Part shown: piece by piece, positions 1-8,685 of the stretch
Position numbering within the stretch: position 1 is the first letter of the stretch
Layout of the letters: the number at the start of each line of letters is the position of its first letter
Assembly: GCA_910587815.1 (NCBI GenBank)
Contig: CAJUNK010000014.1
Coordinates: 1 to 64,000 of the forward strand
Length of the DNA: 64,000 bases
Source of the DNA: Candidatus Gastranaerophilales bacterium
Lineage (GTDB): Bacteria > Cyanobacteriota > Vampirovibrionia > Gastranaerophilales > Gastranaerophilaceae
Reading direction: 5' to 3'
Position numbers and translations under genes: made by a program
The notes under the pieces: model-generated
Seen by the model: only the letters and a program-made list of their open reading frames with translations
Told to the model about the DNA's origin: nothing
Databases searched by the model: none

Positions 1-240
1 CGGCCAAGGCCTCCCTCGCAATGACACAGGAAGCCTGTGGAATACCAAAGGCCCGTTCGGTCTCAAGGCTCCTGAGGAAATCAAAGATTTCCACGTCGCT
101 CATCAATAGTTACATTTTGCCGGGTTCATCACCCGTCAAAATTTCACCCTGGCTTACGCAATTTTTAGATGAACAACTTTTTGTGGTATTGATTTTAGTA
201 ACCTTATCAATACCCTTTTTTTATTATTAATTTTTAAAAG
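1..240. repeat. Gene-free hairpin-rich repeat debris
   Basis: No convincing gene lies before bioD. Two tight perfect hairpins are visible: CACAGG-AAG-CCTGTG (25-39) and GGAAATC-AAA-GATTTCC (76-92). The word CTCGCAATGAC (16-26 region) recurs in the intergenic repeat near 52.56 kb, which points to a dispersed intergenic repeat family. The small open frame across 21-230 has no ribosome binding site and unlikely composition, so I do not call it a gene. Confidence 0.4.
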
Positions 241-268
241 TTTACACCTCATCTTTTAGCAGTAAAAT
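241..268 (+). promoter_or_regulatory. Candidate bioD promoter
   Basis: TTTACA (241-246) and TAAAAT (263-268) are 16 bases apart, about 20 bases upstream of the bioD start. There is no obvious biotin-repressor operator palindrome. Weak sequence-only call. Confidence 0.3.
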
Positions 269-288
269 TCTTCTAGAGGATTAAGAAA

Positions 289-975
289 ATGAATATTTTT
301 ATCACTGCAACAGATACAGACGCTGGAAAAACCTATGTTTCCAAGGGAATTGTACAAGAATTATTAAAAAGAGGTAAAAAAACAGCCTATTTTAAACCAT
401 TTCAAAGTGGCATCATTGAAAATGTATTATCTGACGCAGATACCATTTGTACAACTAAAAATACAGATTTACTTACAACAAAAAACTCATATATTACAAA
501 AACCCCTTGTACGCCATCAATTTCAGCAAAAATAGATAATATAGAAATAGATATCAACAAGGTAAAAAAAGATTACGCAAAACTTAAAAAAAATAATGAT
601 GTTGTTATAACCGAAGGCTCTGGCGGTCTTTTTGTGCCAGTGAATAATGAATTATTAATATCCGATATCATAAAAGAATTAAACTTACCCTGCATTATCA
701 TTGCACGGCCAAATTTAGGCACAATAAATCACACTCTTTTGACAGTTCACGCTTTAAAGAGTCTAAATATAGATATTTTAGGAATAGTTATTTCAAATTA
801 TCCAAAAAATTCAAATGACCCTTGTATTACAACTGCACCAAGATTAATAGAAGAATTCAGCAAAAAACTTGATGAAAAATTTAAATATGGAAATTATGAT
901 ACAAAAATATTAGACATAGTAAATCATAATGAAAATAATTTCGAAAAAATTGTTGATGCAATTTTAAAAAATTAA
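289..975 (+). CDS. bioD: Dethiobiotin synthetase (BioD)
   Basis: ATP-dependent carboxylase that closes the ureido ring of dethiobiotin from 7,8-diaminopelargonate and CO2, the penultimate step of biotin synthesis, in the cytoplasm. The N-terminal P-loop reads TATDTDAGKTYVSKG (family form GTDTxVGKT). KPFQSG near residue 36 matches the substrate-binding KPxQTG, and EGSGGLFVPV matches EGAGG. The 228-residue length is normal. An AGAGGATTAAG ribosome binding site precedes the ATG. No other bio gene is adjacent, but bioB lies near 61 kb on the same strand. Its stop overlaps the stop of the convergent next gene by 4 bases. Confidence 0.93.
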   Translation: MNIFITATDTDAGKTYVSKGIVQELLKRGKKTAYFKPFQSGIIENVLSDADTICTTKNTDLLTTKNSYITKTPCTPSISAKIDNIEIDINKVKKDYAKLKKNNDVVITEGSGGLFVPVNNELLISDIIKELNLPCIIIARPNLGTINHTLLTVHALKSLNIDILGIVISNYPKNSNDPCITTAPRLIEEFSKKLDEKFKYGNYDTKILDIVNHNENNFEKIVDAILKN

Positions 976-2054
976 TTGCAGCCGCATTTGTGTTCAATTT
1001 CGTTTTTTAATTTTTCATATTTTTCTTTATCTTCTTTATAGATAAGCAATTCCCCAAATTCTTTAAATTCTATCCCATAGGCACATTTCCCACCCAAAAG
1101 TGCATCTTTAAATGATTCTATCAAATGTTCACATTCATAATAATCAAAAACACCTGGGTCAAATTGCAAATCTACAAAATTGAACTCGCCAGTTTCAAAA
1201 TCCGCAAGAATATTATCGGAATTTATAAAATCAAACTTATATCCATAAGCATTTTTTATAGTAGAAATCGCATTATCGTAGGCAACTTTTGGCATATTTG
1301 CAATTTTATCAAGTGTGTTTAAATAACTTACGCAAAAATTCTTATAATTTTTATAAAAAAGTTCACCCTCTGGAATATTTTGCTCCTTGCAATCTGTTAA
1401 AAAATCTTCAGCACGTTTTTTGTCTTTAATTAAATCCATAAACTGCATAAAATTTTTCTGTTGAATATGGTTTGGTTTTTCTCCCACCCCCATAAATTCT
1501 CCCATCAAATCAATATATTCTGATGTAATAGGCACACCAGGCACTTTCTTTAGAAGCATTATACTATCCTTTAATCTTGAAGCTTCTTTTGGAGAAAATA
1601 CGCTCTTTTTAAAATCAGCAGCATTGTCCTGAATTACATATATAGGTAGCCCCAAATTCTTATTTGTTAAAATATTATTTTCATACACTATAGGGCATAT
1701 CATTAAGCCATCTAAATTACCACGTTTAATAACACTTGTGTATGCATTTTTATTAACTCTTAGAACATATTGCGGAAATTCATCTATTTCAAAAACCATA
1801 GCTTCACCACCCGATGCATATTTTGAATAATCTACAGTTTCTAAAACAGTATTTGTTATATTTTTTTGCAAATCAATATCTTGTGCACTAAATAAACTCT
1901 TATATGGATAAGAATAATAAAACCTATCATCACTTGCTTGTTTATTATTTGCATATTCAGTATCGCGTTTATCAACACAAACCTTGCCATACTCTTCCAT
2001 GGCAAGGGGTTTTGAATTACCAAAATCACAGGTGGCAAAAAATTTTACTTCCAT
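972..2054 (-). CDS. Unknown protein with kinase-fold-like motifs
   Basis: A 360-residue protein I do not recognise as a named family. Two stretches look like a protein-kinase/aminoglycoside-phosphotransferase fold: SGGEAMVFEID followed by YVLRVNKNA (like a glycine loop and beta-3 strand), and later FDFINSDNILADF with NFVDLQFDPG (like the catalytic loop, the N of HGDxxxxN, and the DFG region). The usual catalytic Asp position appears shifted or lost, so an inactive or divergent kinase is possible. The C-terminus ends in KCGC. I chose the ATG at 2054 because the longer frame starts with TTG. No signal peptide is seen. The fold is inference; the gene itself is likely real. Confidence 0.7.
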   Translation of the reverse strand: MEVKFFATCDFGNSKPLAMEEYGKVCVDKRDTEYANNKQASDDRFYYSYPYKSLFSAQDIDLQKNITNTVLETVDYSKYASGGEAMVFEIDEFPQYVLRVNKNAYTSVIKRGNLDGLMICPIVYENNILTNKNLGLPIYVIQDNAADFKKSVFSPKEASRLKDSIMLLKKVPGVPITSEYIDLMGEFMGVGEKPNHIQQKNFMQFMDLIKDKKRAEDFLTDCKEQNIPEGELFYKNYKNFCVSYLNTLDKIANMPKVAYDNAISTIKNAYGYKFDFINSDNILADFETGEFNFVDLQFDPGVFDYYECEHLIESFKDALLGGKCAYGIEFKEFGELLIYKEDKEKYEKLKNEIEHKCGCN

Positions 2055-2126
2055 AGCATCACTATTCAAGATTCTGCATCTATAAAACGTGCCAAAAGAA
2101 AAAAATTTGCCTTTATAAGATAAACG

Positions 2127-4340
2127 TTATTCCTGTGGCACAAGAACATCTTGGCTGCCAACAGAAGGTGGTGAAGAAGGTACAGGTGCTTGTTCGGCAT
2201 CAAAAGGCTTCGTATTGCTTGCAGGTATCACGGGCTGCGCAGGTTTATTTTCACTTTCTTTTTCTTTTTCTCTGTCTTTATCTTTATCTTTTTCTTTACC
2301 CTTATCCTTTTGACGTTTCTTTTCTTTGGTATCGCTTTGATTATCTAAAGCTTTTTCGCCTTCACTCTGTTTTACATTCTGCCCAGGAAGCGGTGCTGTA
2401 TCTATATTTTCATCTATTTCTAAATCAATATCATCATCTTCTTCCATCTTTTCTGTAGGCTCATCCAATATTTCAACCTCTCCTGATTTCCCATCAGGTT
2501 TTGGATAATCAAATACAGAATTTGGATAATTTATAAGTGCAACCTTCATATAATCCGCCCATACCTGAGCCGGCAAAAGACCACCTGTGATACCTGGCAG
2601 TTTTGAATTATTATCATTTCCAAGCCATACACCAGCAACAATATCAGGTGTATAACCCATAAACCAAGCATCCCTATAATCATCGGTGGTTCCTGTTTTC
2701 CCTGCAACAGCTCTACCGATATTGGCAGCGCGCCCTGTACCAACCTCAACTACTTTTTGCAGCATATAAGTCATCCCAGCTGCTGTGTCGTAACTTATAA
2801 CTTTAACATTTTTTGGCCCAGGATTTTCATATATAACAACTCCACGTGAGTTTTCAACCCTTTCAACTGCATAAGGACGCACCCTAAATCCGCCATTTGC
2901 AAAAGCGCCGTATGCTATTACCATATCATAGAGCTTTACACCATTAGAACCAAGGGCAATAGTCATATCACTTTGTAATGGTGTGGTAATACCCATTTCA
3001 CGAGCAGTAGAAATAACGTTTGGAACACCAACTTTTTCAATCATTTTTACTGCTACTACATTTGATGATACTGCAAGTGCTTGCCAAACAGGCATTCTAC
3101 CTCTATATTTTCCGCCATAATTTCTTGGAGACCATCTTCCAAACGAAACAGGAGCATCGTTTACAATATCGTTAACTTTTACACCTTGCTGCAAAGCAGT
3201 AGCATATACAAAAGGTTTAAATGAAGAACCGGGTGGTCGCACAGCATTTAAAATTCTATCGTATTGGCTCTTTTCATAATTTTTACCGCCAACATAAGCA
3301 TAAATTTTGCCTGTTGTTGGAGAAAACGAAAATAAGGCCATTTGAGTCTTGTCACCAGTTAACTTTGCACTTGCAAGACGATTGTTTATAGCATTATCTG
3401 CTGCTTCTTGGGATTTATAATCAAGAGTCGTATAAATCTTTAGACCGCCATGAGAAATATCTTCTTCTCTAAAACCTATATATTCAAGTTCTTTTAACAC
3501 AAAATCTATAAAATATGGTGCCTTATTAAAAGAATAAACCTTTGACTTCTTGCTCAAGTGCAATTCTTCTGCCTTTGAGCGTTCATATTGCTCTTTTGTA
3601 ATGCGCCCAGTTTTATAAAGACGCCAAAGAACTTGGTTTCTTCTCTCTATTGCTTTTTTTGGATTTTGCAATGGCGAATACACGCTAGGTGCTTGTGGAA
3701 GCCCTGCTATAAGGGCAGCTTCAGCCAGTGTTAATTCATTGAGATTTTTATTAAAATATGTTTTAGAGGCTGAAAGCACTCCATAAGTACCAGAACCTAA
3801 ATATACAGAATTTAGATACATTTCTAAAATTTCATCTTTAGAAATGGTTTTTTCAATTCTGTGTGCTATAATTAGTTCTTTTATTTTTCTATCAAAAGTT
3901 CTTTCGTTTGATAAGAATAAAATCCTTGCAAGCTGTTGAGTGATAGTACTTGCACCTTGTTTAAAAGAACCTGCTTTGAGGTTTGCAATAACAGACCTTA
4001 AAAGCCCAAAGGTATCAAAACCTCTATGGCTGTAGAAATTTTTATCTTCAGTTGCAATAATTGCATATTTTAAGCTGTTTGGAATATCTTTTATAGAAAC
4101 CTTTTCAAAACGAAACACTGTAAAGGTTTTAATGTTTTCACCATCAGATGAATAAATAGAAGTTACAGGATTTGGTTTTATATCTTCAAAATTACTAATA
4201 GGCGGCAAAGATGCCAAATATAAATTAAACGCAGCTATCGCAGCCAAAACCGCTGAAACAGCCATCATTAAAAGATATAGGAAAAAATTTCCCTTCTTTT
4301 TTTTATTTTTTTTAACTCGTCTACTCTTAACATTTCCCAT
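2127..4340 (-). CDS. Penicillin-binding protein 1A, bifunctional class A PBP
   Basis: Builds peptidoglycan: an N-terminal GT51 glycosyltransferase polymerises lipid II and a C-terminal transpeptidase crosslinks the strands. A basic cytoplasmic tail and one membrane segment (about 20-44) anchor it. GT51 motifs are ATEDKNFYSHRGFD (Glu98), GASTITQQLAR and the KIKELIIAHRIEK region. Transpeptidase motifs are SSFK (Ser372), SSN (425-427) and KTGT (548-551). After about residue 620 comes an unusual tail, first acidic and then an alternating Lys/Asp/Glu run and a Pro-rich end. The gene stands alone downstream of the ribosomal cluster terminator. 737 residues, normal apart from the tail. Confidence 0.95.
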   Translation of the reverse strand: MGNVKSRRVKKNKKKKGNFFLYLLMMAVSAVLAAIAAFNLYLASLPPISNFEDIKPNPVTSIYSSDGENIKTFTVFRFEKVSIKDIPNSLKYAIIATEDKNFYSHRGFDTFGLLRSVIANLKAGSFKQGASTITQQLARILFLSNERTFDRKIKELIIAHRIEKTISKDEILEMYLNSVYLGSGTYGVLSASKTYFNKNLNELTLAEAALIAGLPQAPSVYSPLQNPKKAIERRNQVLWRLYKTGRITKEQYERSKAEELHLSKKSKVYSFNKAPYFIDFVLKELEYIGFREEDISHGGLKIYTTLDYKSQEAADNAINNRLASAKLTGDKTQMALFSFSPTTGKIYAYVGGKNYEKSQYDRILNAVRPPGSSFKPFVYATALQQGVKVNDIVNDAPVSFGRWSPRNYGGKYRGRMPVWQALAVSSNVVAVKMIEKVGVPNVISTAREMGITTPLQSDMTIALGSNGVKLYDMVIAYGAFANGGFRVRPYAVERVENSRGVVIYENPGPKNVKVISYDTAAGMTYMLQKVVEVGTGRAANIGRAVAGKTGTTDDYRDAWFMGYTPDIVAGVWLGNDNNSKLPGITGGLLPAQVWADYMKVALINYPNSVFDYPKPDGKSGEVEILDEPTEKMEEDDDIDLEIDENIDTAPLPGQNVKQSEGEKALDNQSDTKEKKRQKDKGKEKDKDKDREKEKESENKPAQPVIPASNTKPFDAEQAPVPSSPPSVGSQDVLVPQE

Positions 4341-4383
4341 AATGATATTCTATAAGAAAAATTTTAACTTGCAATGACTTTAA

Positions 4384-4417
4384 AAAACGCCCTGCTCACA
4401 AAGAGAAAGGGCGTTTT
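4384..4417 (-). terminator. Terminator of the ribosomal protein cluster
   Basis: Perfect 9-bp stem AAAACGCCC (4384-4392) / GGGCGTTTT (4409-4417) with a 16-base loop. Read on the minus strand it ends in a T-run, directly after rplR. It marks the end of the cluster at L18. Confidence 0.85.
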
Positions 4418-4436
4418 AATAATATTTTGAACTCAA

Positions 4437-4805
4437 TTAAAAATCAAGACCAGCTTCTCTTGCAGCATCAGCCAAGGCTTGAATTCTGCCATGAAATAAG
4501 AATCCGCCTCTGTCAAAAACGCATTCTTTAATGCCTTTTGCAGCAGCTTTTTTTGCAATATCTTCACCGACAATCTTTGCAGCATCAATATTGCCACCAT
4601 GTGATAATTTATCTCTTAAATCTTTAGCATCACTTGAAGCAGCAGCTAAGGTTACACCGTTCACATCATCAATAAGCTGAGCATAGATATGTTTAATACT
4701 TCTGTATACTGCTAAACGAGGACAAGAAGGAGTTCCTGAAATTTTGGTTCTTACTCTTCTGTGTCTTTTTCTTGTTTGTTCTTTTCTATTTACTAATTTA
4801 ATCAT
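4437..4805 (-). CDS. rplR: Ribosomal protein L18
   Basis: 5S rRNA-binding protein of the large subunit. 122 residues, with the family core RPRLAVYRS-like stretch (CPRLAVYRSIKHIYAQLIDD) and the C-terminal FDRGGFLFHGRIQALADAAR signature. Last gene of the minus-strand ribosomal cluster: S5, L30, L15 and secY, which normally follow, are not here and a terminator comes 20 bases after the stop. Confidence 0.97.
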   Translation of the reverse strand: MIKLVNRKEQTRKRHRRVRTKISGTPSCPRLAVYRSIKHIYAQLIDDVNGVTLAAASSDAKDLRDKLSHGGNIDAAKIVGEDIAKKAAAKGIKECVFDRGGFLFHGRIQALADAAREAGLDF

Positions 4806-4878
4806 TTTTTTATCCTTTCACCCAAATCCTTAAACTGCAATTTTACAGCAGGATTCATGCGGGCAATTTAACTATTTA

Positions 4879-5418
4879 TTACTTTTTACCTGCTTTACCA
4901 GCTTTACGTCTTACATATTCGCCTTCATATCTAATACCTTTGCCCTTGTATACTTCAGGAGCACGTTTAGATCTGATTAAAGCAGCAATATCACCAACAG
5001 CCTGTTTGTTAGAACCTGTAATAGTAATTTTGGTATTTGCTTCAACTGCAATTGTTATGCCCTTTGGCGGTTCAATAACAATCGGGTGAGAGTAACCTAA
5101 TTGCAAATTGATTGCAGTACCTTGCATTTGGGCTCTGTAACCAACACCTTGAATTTCAAGTTTCTTTTCAAAACCTTCTTTAACGCCGGTTACAACGTTT
5201 TGAACCAAAGTTCTTGAAAGACCATGCAATGAACGAGATTTTCTATCATCGTTTTTTCTTGTCAAAATAATTTGATTGCCATCTATTTTAACTTCAATTT
5301 CATGTCTTATTTCAATAGATTCTTCGCCTTTTGGGCCTTTTGCAGTTACAAGATTACCATCAATTTTTACTTCCACTCCTGATGGAATTTCAACTGGTAA
5401 TTTTCCAATTCTGGACAT
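4879..5418 (-). CDS. rplF: Ribosomal protein L6
   Basis: Large-subunit protein at the factor-binding site. 179 residues. It starts MSRIGKLPVEIP, has the two-repeat fold, and ends with the signature PEVYKGKGIRYEGEYVRRKAGK. It follows rpsH after a 170-base gap, longer than other gaps in the cluster. Confidence 0.98.
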   Translation of the reverse strand: MSRIGKLPVEIPSGVEVKIDGNLVTAKGPKGEESIEIRHEIEVKIDGNQIILTRKNDDRKSRSLHGLSRTLVQNVVTGVKEGFEKKLEIQGVGYRAQMQGTAINLQLGYSHPIVIEPPKGITIAVEANTKITITGSNKQAVGDIAALIRSKRAPEVYKGKGIRYEGEYVRRKAGKAGKK

Positions 5419-5588
5419 TTTAATTTTCTCCTTTTGCTTTTGTGTGAATCAACATATTAAAGATAAATTTTATCTAAAATAATGTGCTCACAATTGTGTA
5501 TTAAGCGGGAACGCTTCAACCTTCTGGTCTAAAGTTGACCAAAAAGTCAAATCAACCCTTGTGTCAATAAATTATCGACAATTGAATG

Positions 5589-5984
5589 CTACCAAACGTA
5601 GCATAAAACTTCGCCGCCAGTATTTTCTTTTCTAGCAGCCTTATCTGTCAATAAACCTTTGCTTGTAGATACAACAGCAATTCCAAGACCATCAAATACT
5701 CTTGGCAAATTTTTTGCTTTTGAATAAGTTCTAAGCCCTGGTGTTGAAACTCTTTTTAAACCTGTAATTACGGGTTTATTTGAATTATATTTTAATTCAA
5801 CATCAATAACTTTGAAGTTTCCATTTTCTTTTACTTCATAGTTTGAAATAAAGCCTTCTTCTTTTAAAAGTTTAACTAACTCAATTTTTAATTTTGATGC
5901 AGGAATTTCAACATTAGAATGCCTTACAGTATTTGCGTTTCTAATTCTTGTGAGTGCATCTGCAATAGGATCTGTGATTGTCAT
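5589..5984 (-). CDS. rpsH: Ribosomal protein S8
   Basis: Small-subunit 16S rRNA-binding protein and, in many bacteria, translational repressor of the spc operon. I start it at 5984 (MTITDPIADALTRIRN), which fits the family N-terminus and has a GAAAGGA binding site, giving 131 residues. The open frame extends 24 codons upstream but that part is not S8-like. The C-terminal signature STSKGLLTDKAARKENTGGE is present. It is separated from rpsN by a small gene on the opposite strand. Confidence 0.96.
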   Translation of the reverse strand: MTITDPIADALTRIRNANTVRHSNVEIPASKLKIELVKLLKEEGFISNYEVKENGNFKVIDVELKYNSNKPVITGLKRVSTPGLRTYSKAKNLPRVFDGLGIAVVSTSKGLLTDKAARKENTGGEVLCYVW

Positions 5985-6228
5985 TTGTTTTTCCTTTCTA
6001 CTTGCAAGACCCGGAAATACCCGTTCAGCCTTGTAGTTTAGTAATTCCTTGCACAAAAAACTTTGTACAAAGTCAATGATACATAAAACATGATTTTAAT
6101 GCAAATTTTTGTAAAAGTTTATTAAGCATAATAAAAAAGTAGCAAAAAAAATTTATCAGCAAGCTTATATGCGCAACAAAACAAAAGTTAAACCATACCA
6201 TACCAAAACAAAAGAAGGGAAAGAGAAA

Positions 6229-6504
6229 ATGAATATCAATTCAATCAGCAGTGCAAGTTTTTCTGGAGGCAAAATAAGGGTTTATTCTAATTCCAGGTAC
6301 AGAGAAGAAACAAACATAGATGTAGATAATATAAAAGCAATCGATAAATATGGTCTAAAAACAAAAGAAGGAGGTTCTTATGTTTATTTTTATAAGCTTC
6401 CCGAAAGCGATAAAGAAATCAACGCAAAATATCAACAAGTACTTTCCGCATATGCTGCTTTGCAAAATCCATCAAGAAATAATGTTACAATTGATTTAAC
6501 ATAA
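6229..6504 (+). CDS. Small M-x-INSIS-tagged protein inside the ribosomal cluster
   Basis: A 91-residue protein of unknown function, encoded against the direction of the surrounding ribosomal genes, between rpsN and rpsH. I start it at the ATG with a GAAGGGAAAG binding site (6229), giving MNINSISSASFSGG. That opening is shared with the gene at 37256 (MRINSIS, then NFKG) and loosely with that at 53606 (MRISGI). The rest is hydrophilic with a short helical C-terminal part (YQQVLSAYAALQ). No membrane segment or known domain. I infer a lineage-specific family with a common N-terminal tag. Confidence 0.65.
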   Translation: MNINSISSASFSGGKIRVYSNSRYREETNIDVDNIKAIDKYGLKTKEGGSYVYFYKLPESDKEINAKYQQVLSAYAALQNPSRNNVTIDLT

Positions 6505-6539
6505 TAAAATTATACCTATATAATTTTATATTAAAACAA

Positions 6540-6575
6540 TTAAATGCACACTAATTTCTAAAAGTGTGCATTTAA
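6540..6575. terminator. Terminator-like hairpin between convergent genes
   Basis: Perfect 13-bp stem TTAAATGCACACT (6540-6552) / AGTGTGCATTTAA (6563-6575), 10-base loop, between the + strand small gene and the minus-strand rpsN. No long T-run on either side. If it works on the minus strand it would end transcription after rpsN and split the ribosomal cluster into two units. Confidence 0.6.
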
Positions 6576-6596
6576 TGATATATTCTTAAAATTTTA

Positions 6597-6803
6597 CTAC
6601 CAAGAAGCTTTTGTAACGCCTGGCAATAAACCTCTGTGTGCAAATTCTCTTAAATGAATTCTGCAAAGACCGAAATCTCTGTGATATCCATGAGGGCGAC
6701 CACAAATGGAGCATCTGTTATGGAGTCTTACAGTAGGATATTTTCCTTTAGCTGCAAGCATTTCGCGTCTTTCTTCTTTGTTTATCATTGCTTTTTTAGC
6801 CAT
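6597..6803 (-). CDS. rpsN: Ribosomal protein S14, zinc-type with a CxxH half-site
   Basis: Small-subunit head protein, short zinc-binding form (68 residues). The zinc site reads C31-x2-C34-x12-C47-x2-H50: the usual fourth cysteine is a histidine, which can still bind zinc. The C-terminus RGLLPGVTKASW is canonical. It sits after rplE. The next minus-strand gene, rpsH, begins about 600 bases further on because of the inserted opposite-strand gene. Confidence 0.96.
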   Translation of the reverse strand: MAKKAMINKEERREMLAAKGKYPTVRLHNRCSICGRPHGYHRDFGLCRIHLREFAHRGLLPGVTKASW

Positions 6804-6823
6804 TATTTATATTCTCCTTTGAA

Positions 6824-7381
6824 TTAATGCTTTTTAAAAGGCATACCTAAGTGTGCAAGAAGGCTTTTTGCCATTTCATCATTAGGGGCAGTTGTGATAA
6901 TAGAAATATTCATACCCTTAACAATATCAACTTCTTCATAATGAATTTCAGGAAATAAAGCCTGTTCTTTTAAACCAAAGGTATAGTTTCCTCTGCCATC
7001 AAAGCTTTTTGCGCTAACCCCTCTAAAGTCACGGATTCTAGGGAGAACAACGCAAACTAACTTTTGAAAGAAATCAAACATTCTTTCGCCACGTAAAGTA
7101 ACCATTGAACCAACCGGCATACCTTCTCTTAATTTATAAGATGCAATTGATTTTTTAGCTTTTGTAACAAGTGCTTTTTGGCCTGCAATTTTGGTTAGCT
7201 GTGCAACAATTGATTCTGCTAATTTTGAATTATGTGAAGCTTCGCCAACACCCATATTAATAACTATCTTATGCAATCTTGGAATCTGCATATCATTTGA
7301 TAGTTTAAATTCTTCTTTTAATTGATTTCTGATTTCTTTTGTATATTTTTCTTTTAAATCAGTTGTTTTCTTAGCTGACAT
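6824..7381 (-). CDS. rplE: Ribosomal protein L5
   Basis: 5S rRNA-binding protein of the central protuberance. 185 residues with MQIPRLHKIVINMGVGEA, the KKSIASYKLREGMPVG loop and the FPEIHYEEVDIVKGMNISI C-terminal signature. Between rplX and rpsN. Confidence 0.98.
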   Translation of the reverse strand: MSAKKTTDLKEKYTKEIRNQLKEEFKLSNDMQIPRLHKIVINMGVGEASHNSKLAESIVAQLTKIAGQKALVTKAKKSIASYKLREGMPVGSMVTLRGERMFDFFQKLVCVVLPRIRDFRGVSAKSFDGRGNYTFGLKEQALFPEIHYEEVDIVKGMNISIITTAPNDEMAKSLLAHLGMPFKKH

Positions 7382-7454
7382 TTTCTTATTTCCTTCCTGC
7401 CTTTGAAATTTTTACCCAAAAACTCAGGGTCTGACAAATTTCAATGCTTAATAA

Positions 7455-7793
7455 TTATACATCCAATGATTCATTACATTTTTTGCAAACGCGGATTTTC
7501 TTGCCATCTTTTACTTCATGTTTTACTCTTGTGGCTTTTTCACAAGATGGGCAATAAACCATAACCTTGCTTGAATCCATACTGGCTTCCATTTTAACAA
7601 GTCCGCCTTGAATACCTGCCATAGGATTTGCTTTTTGGGCTTTTGTCACCATATTAACACCTTCAACAAGTACTTCGCCTTTTTTGGTGTCAACCTTTTT
7701 AACGTTGCCCACTTTACCTTTATCGCGTCCAGAGGTAACAATTACTCTGTCACCAACTTTTGTATGTAATTTCTTTTCTTCTGACTTTGACAT
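7455..7793 (-). CDS. rplX: Ribosomal protein L24 with a C-terminal zinc ribbon
   Basis: Assembly-initiating large-subunit protein. I start it at 7793 (MSKSEEKKLHTKVGDRV), preceded by AAAGGAACAAC; the frame continues upstream into rplN but that part is not L24-like. 112 residues. The KOW motif (GDRVIVTSGRDKGKVGNV) is at about 15-32. The C-terminal half has C81-x2-C84 and C103-x2-C106, a zinc ribbon found in some L24 proteins. Confidence 0.96.
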   Translation of the reverse strand: MSKSEEKKLHTKVGDRVIVTSGRDKGKVGNVKKVDTKKGEVLVEGVNMVTKAQKANPMAGIQGGLVKMEASMDSSKVMVYCPSCEKATRVKHEVKDGKKIRVCKKCNESLDV

Positions 7794-7812
7794 TTTTGTT
7801 GTTCCTTTTATA

Positions 7813-8181
7813 TTAAATAACTTCAGGTGCAAGAGAAACAATCTTCATATAATTTTTTTCTCTCAATTCTCTTGCAACAGGGCCAAATACACGGGTACCT
7901 CTTGGGTTGCCATCTTTATTGATAATAACAGCAGCATTATCGTCAAATCTTATAACTGAACCGTCGTTTCTTTTTATATCTGCAACAGTTCTAACGATAA
8001 CAGCAGTCACCACATCAGATTTTTTAACTACCATACCAGGCGCTGCATCCTTTACAGCAGCAATGATGACATCGCCAACACCTGCATATTTTTTATTTGA
8101 GCTGCCCATAACTCTGATGCAAAGAAGTTCTTTCGCACCTGTATTATCTGCCACTTTTAATCTGGTTTCTTGTTGTATCAT
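7813..8181 (-). CDS. rplN: Ribosomal protein L14
   Basis: Large-subunit protein at the subunit interface. 122 residues, starts MIQQETRLKVADNTGAKELLCI and keeps the RGTRVFGPVARELRE signature. Between rpsQ and rplX in the standard order. Confidence 0.98.
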   Translation of the reverse strand: MIQQETRLKVADNTGAKELLCIRVMGSSNKKYAGVGDVIIAAVKDAAPGMVVKKSDVVTAVIVRTVADIKRNDGSVIRFDDNAAVIINKDGNPRGTRVFGPVARELREKNYMKIVSLAPEVI

Positions 8182-8215
8182 TTCTTTTTACCTTTATTTA
8201 TAACTGTTTTCAAAG

Positions 8216-8461
8216 CTATTTAGCAGCTTCTACTACCTTATCCAATACCCATCTAACAGAACCTGAAATTGGTCTGTTTTCAACGATTGAAACAACATCG
8301 CCCATTTTAGATGTGCCGTTTACATCGCTTACTTTATATTTTTTAGTAAATGTCATTGTTTTTTTGTATTTTTTATGAGCCTTGTGTTCAGCAACGGATA
8401 CTACAATGGTTTTATCCATTTTATCACTAACTACTGTTCCAACTTTGACTTTTTTTGGCAT
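8216..8461 (-). CDS. rpsQ: Ribosomal protein S17
   Basis: Primary 16S rRNA-binding protein with an OB fold. 81 residues, with GTVVSDKMDKTIVVSV and the GDVVSIVENRPISGSVRW signature. Between rpmC and rplN. Confidence 0.97.
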   Translation of the reverse strand: MPKKVKVGTVVSDKMDKTIVVSVAEHKAHKKYKKTMTFTKKYKVSDVNGTSKMGDVVSIVENRPISGSVRWVLDKVVEAAK

Positions 8462-8478
8462 TTTATTGCTTCCTTATC

Positions 8479-8685
8479 TTACACATTTAGTTCTTTTTGT
8501 CTTAATACAGTTTTTAATTGGGCAATCACTTTTCTTGCTTTTTTAAGCTGTGCAGGATTTTCCAACGGATTCATTTTATTATGTTTCATTCTTAAAGAAA
8601 ACAATTCTTTTTTTGCATTGATAATCATTTCCTTTAATTCTTCAACAGTCTTTTCTTTAATTTCATTAAGTTTCATTTTATTCAC
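8479..8685 (-). CDS. rpmC: Ribosomal protein L29
   Basis: Two-helix protein near the exit tunnel. 68 residues with the ELKEMIINAKKELFSLRMKH core and the KKARKVIAQLKTVLRQKE C-terminal helix. Its start overlaps the end of rplP by 8 bases, suggesting coupled translation. Confidence 0.96.
   Translation of the reverse strand: MNKMKLNEIKEKTVEELKEMIINAKKELFSLRMKHNKMNPLENPAQLKKARKVIAQLKTVLRQKELNV

Noticed and set aside
21..230. Small open frame at the left edge
   Set aside because: No ribosome binding site, overlaps hairpins and a dispersed repeat word.
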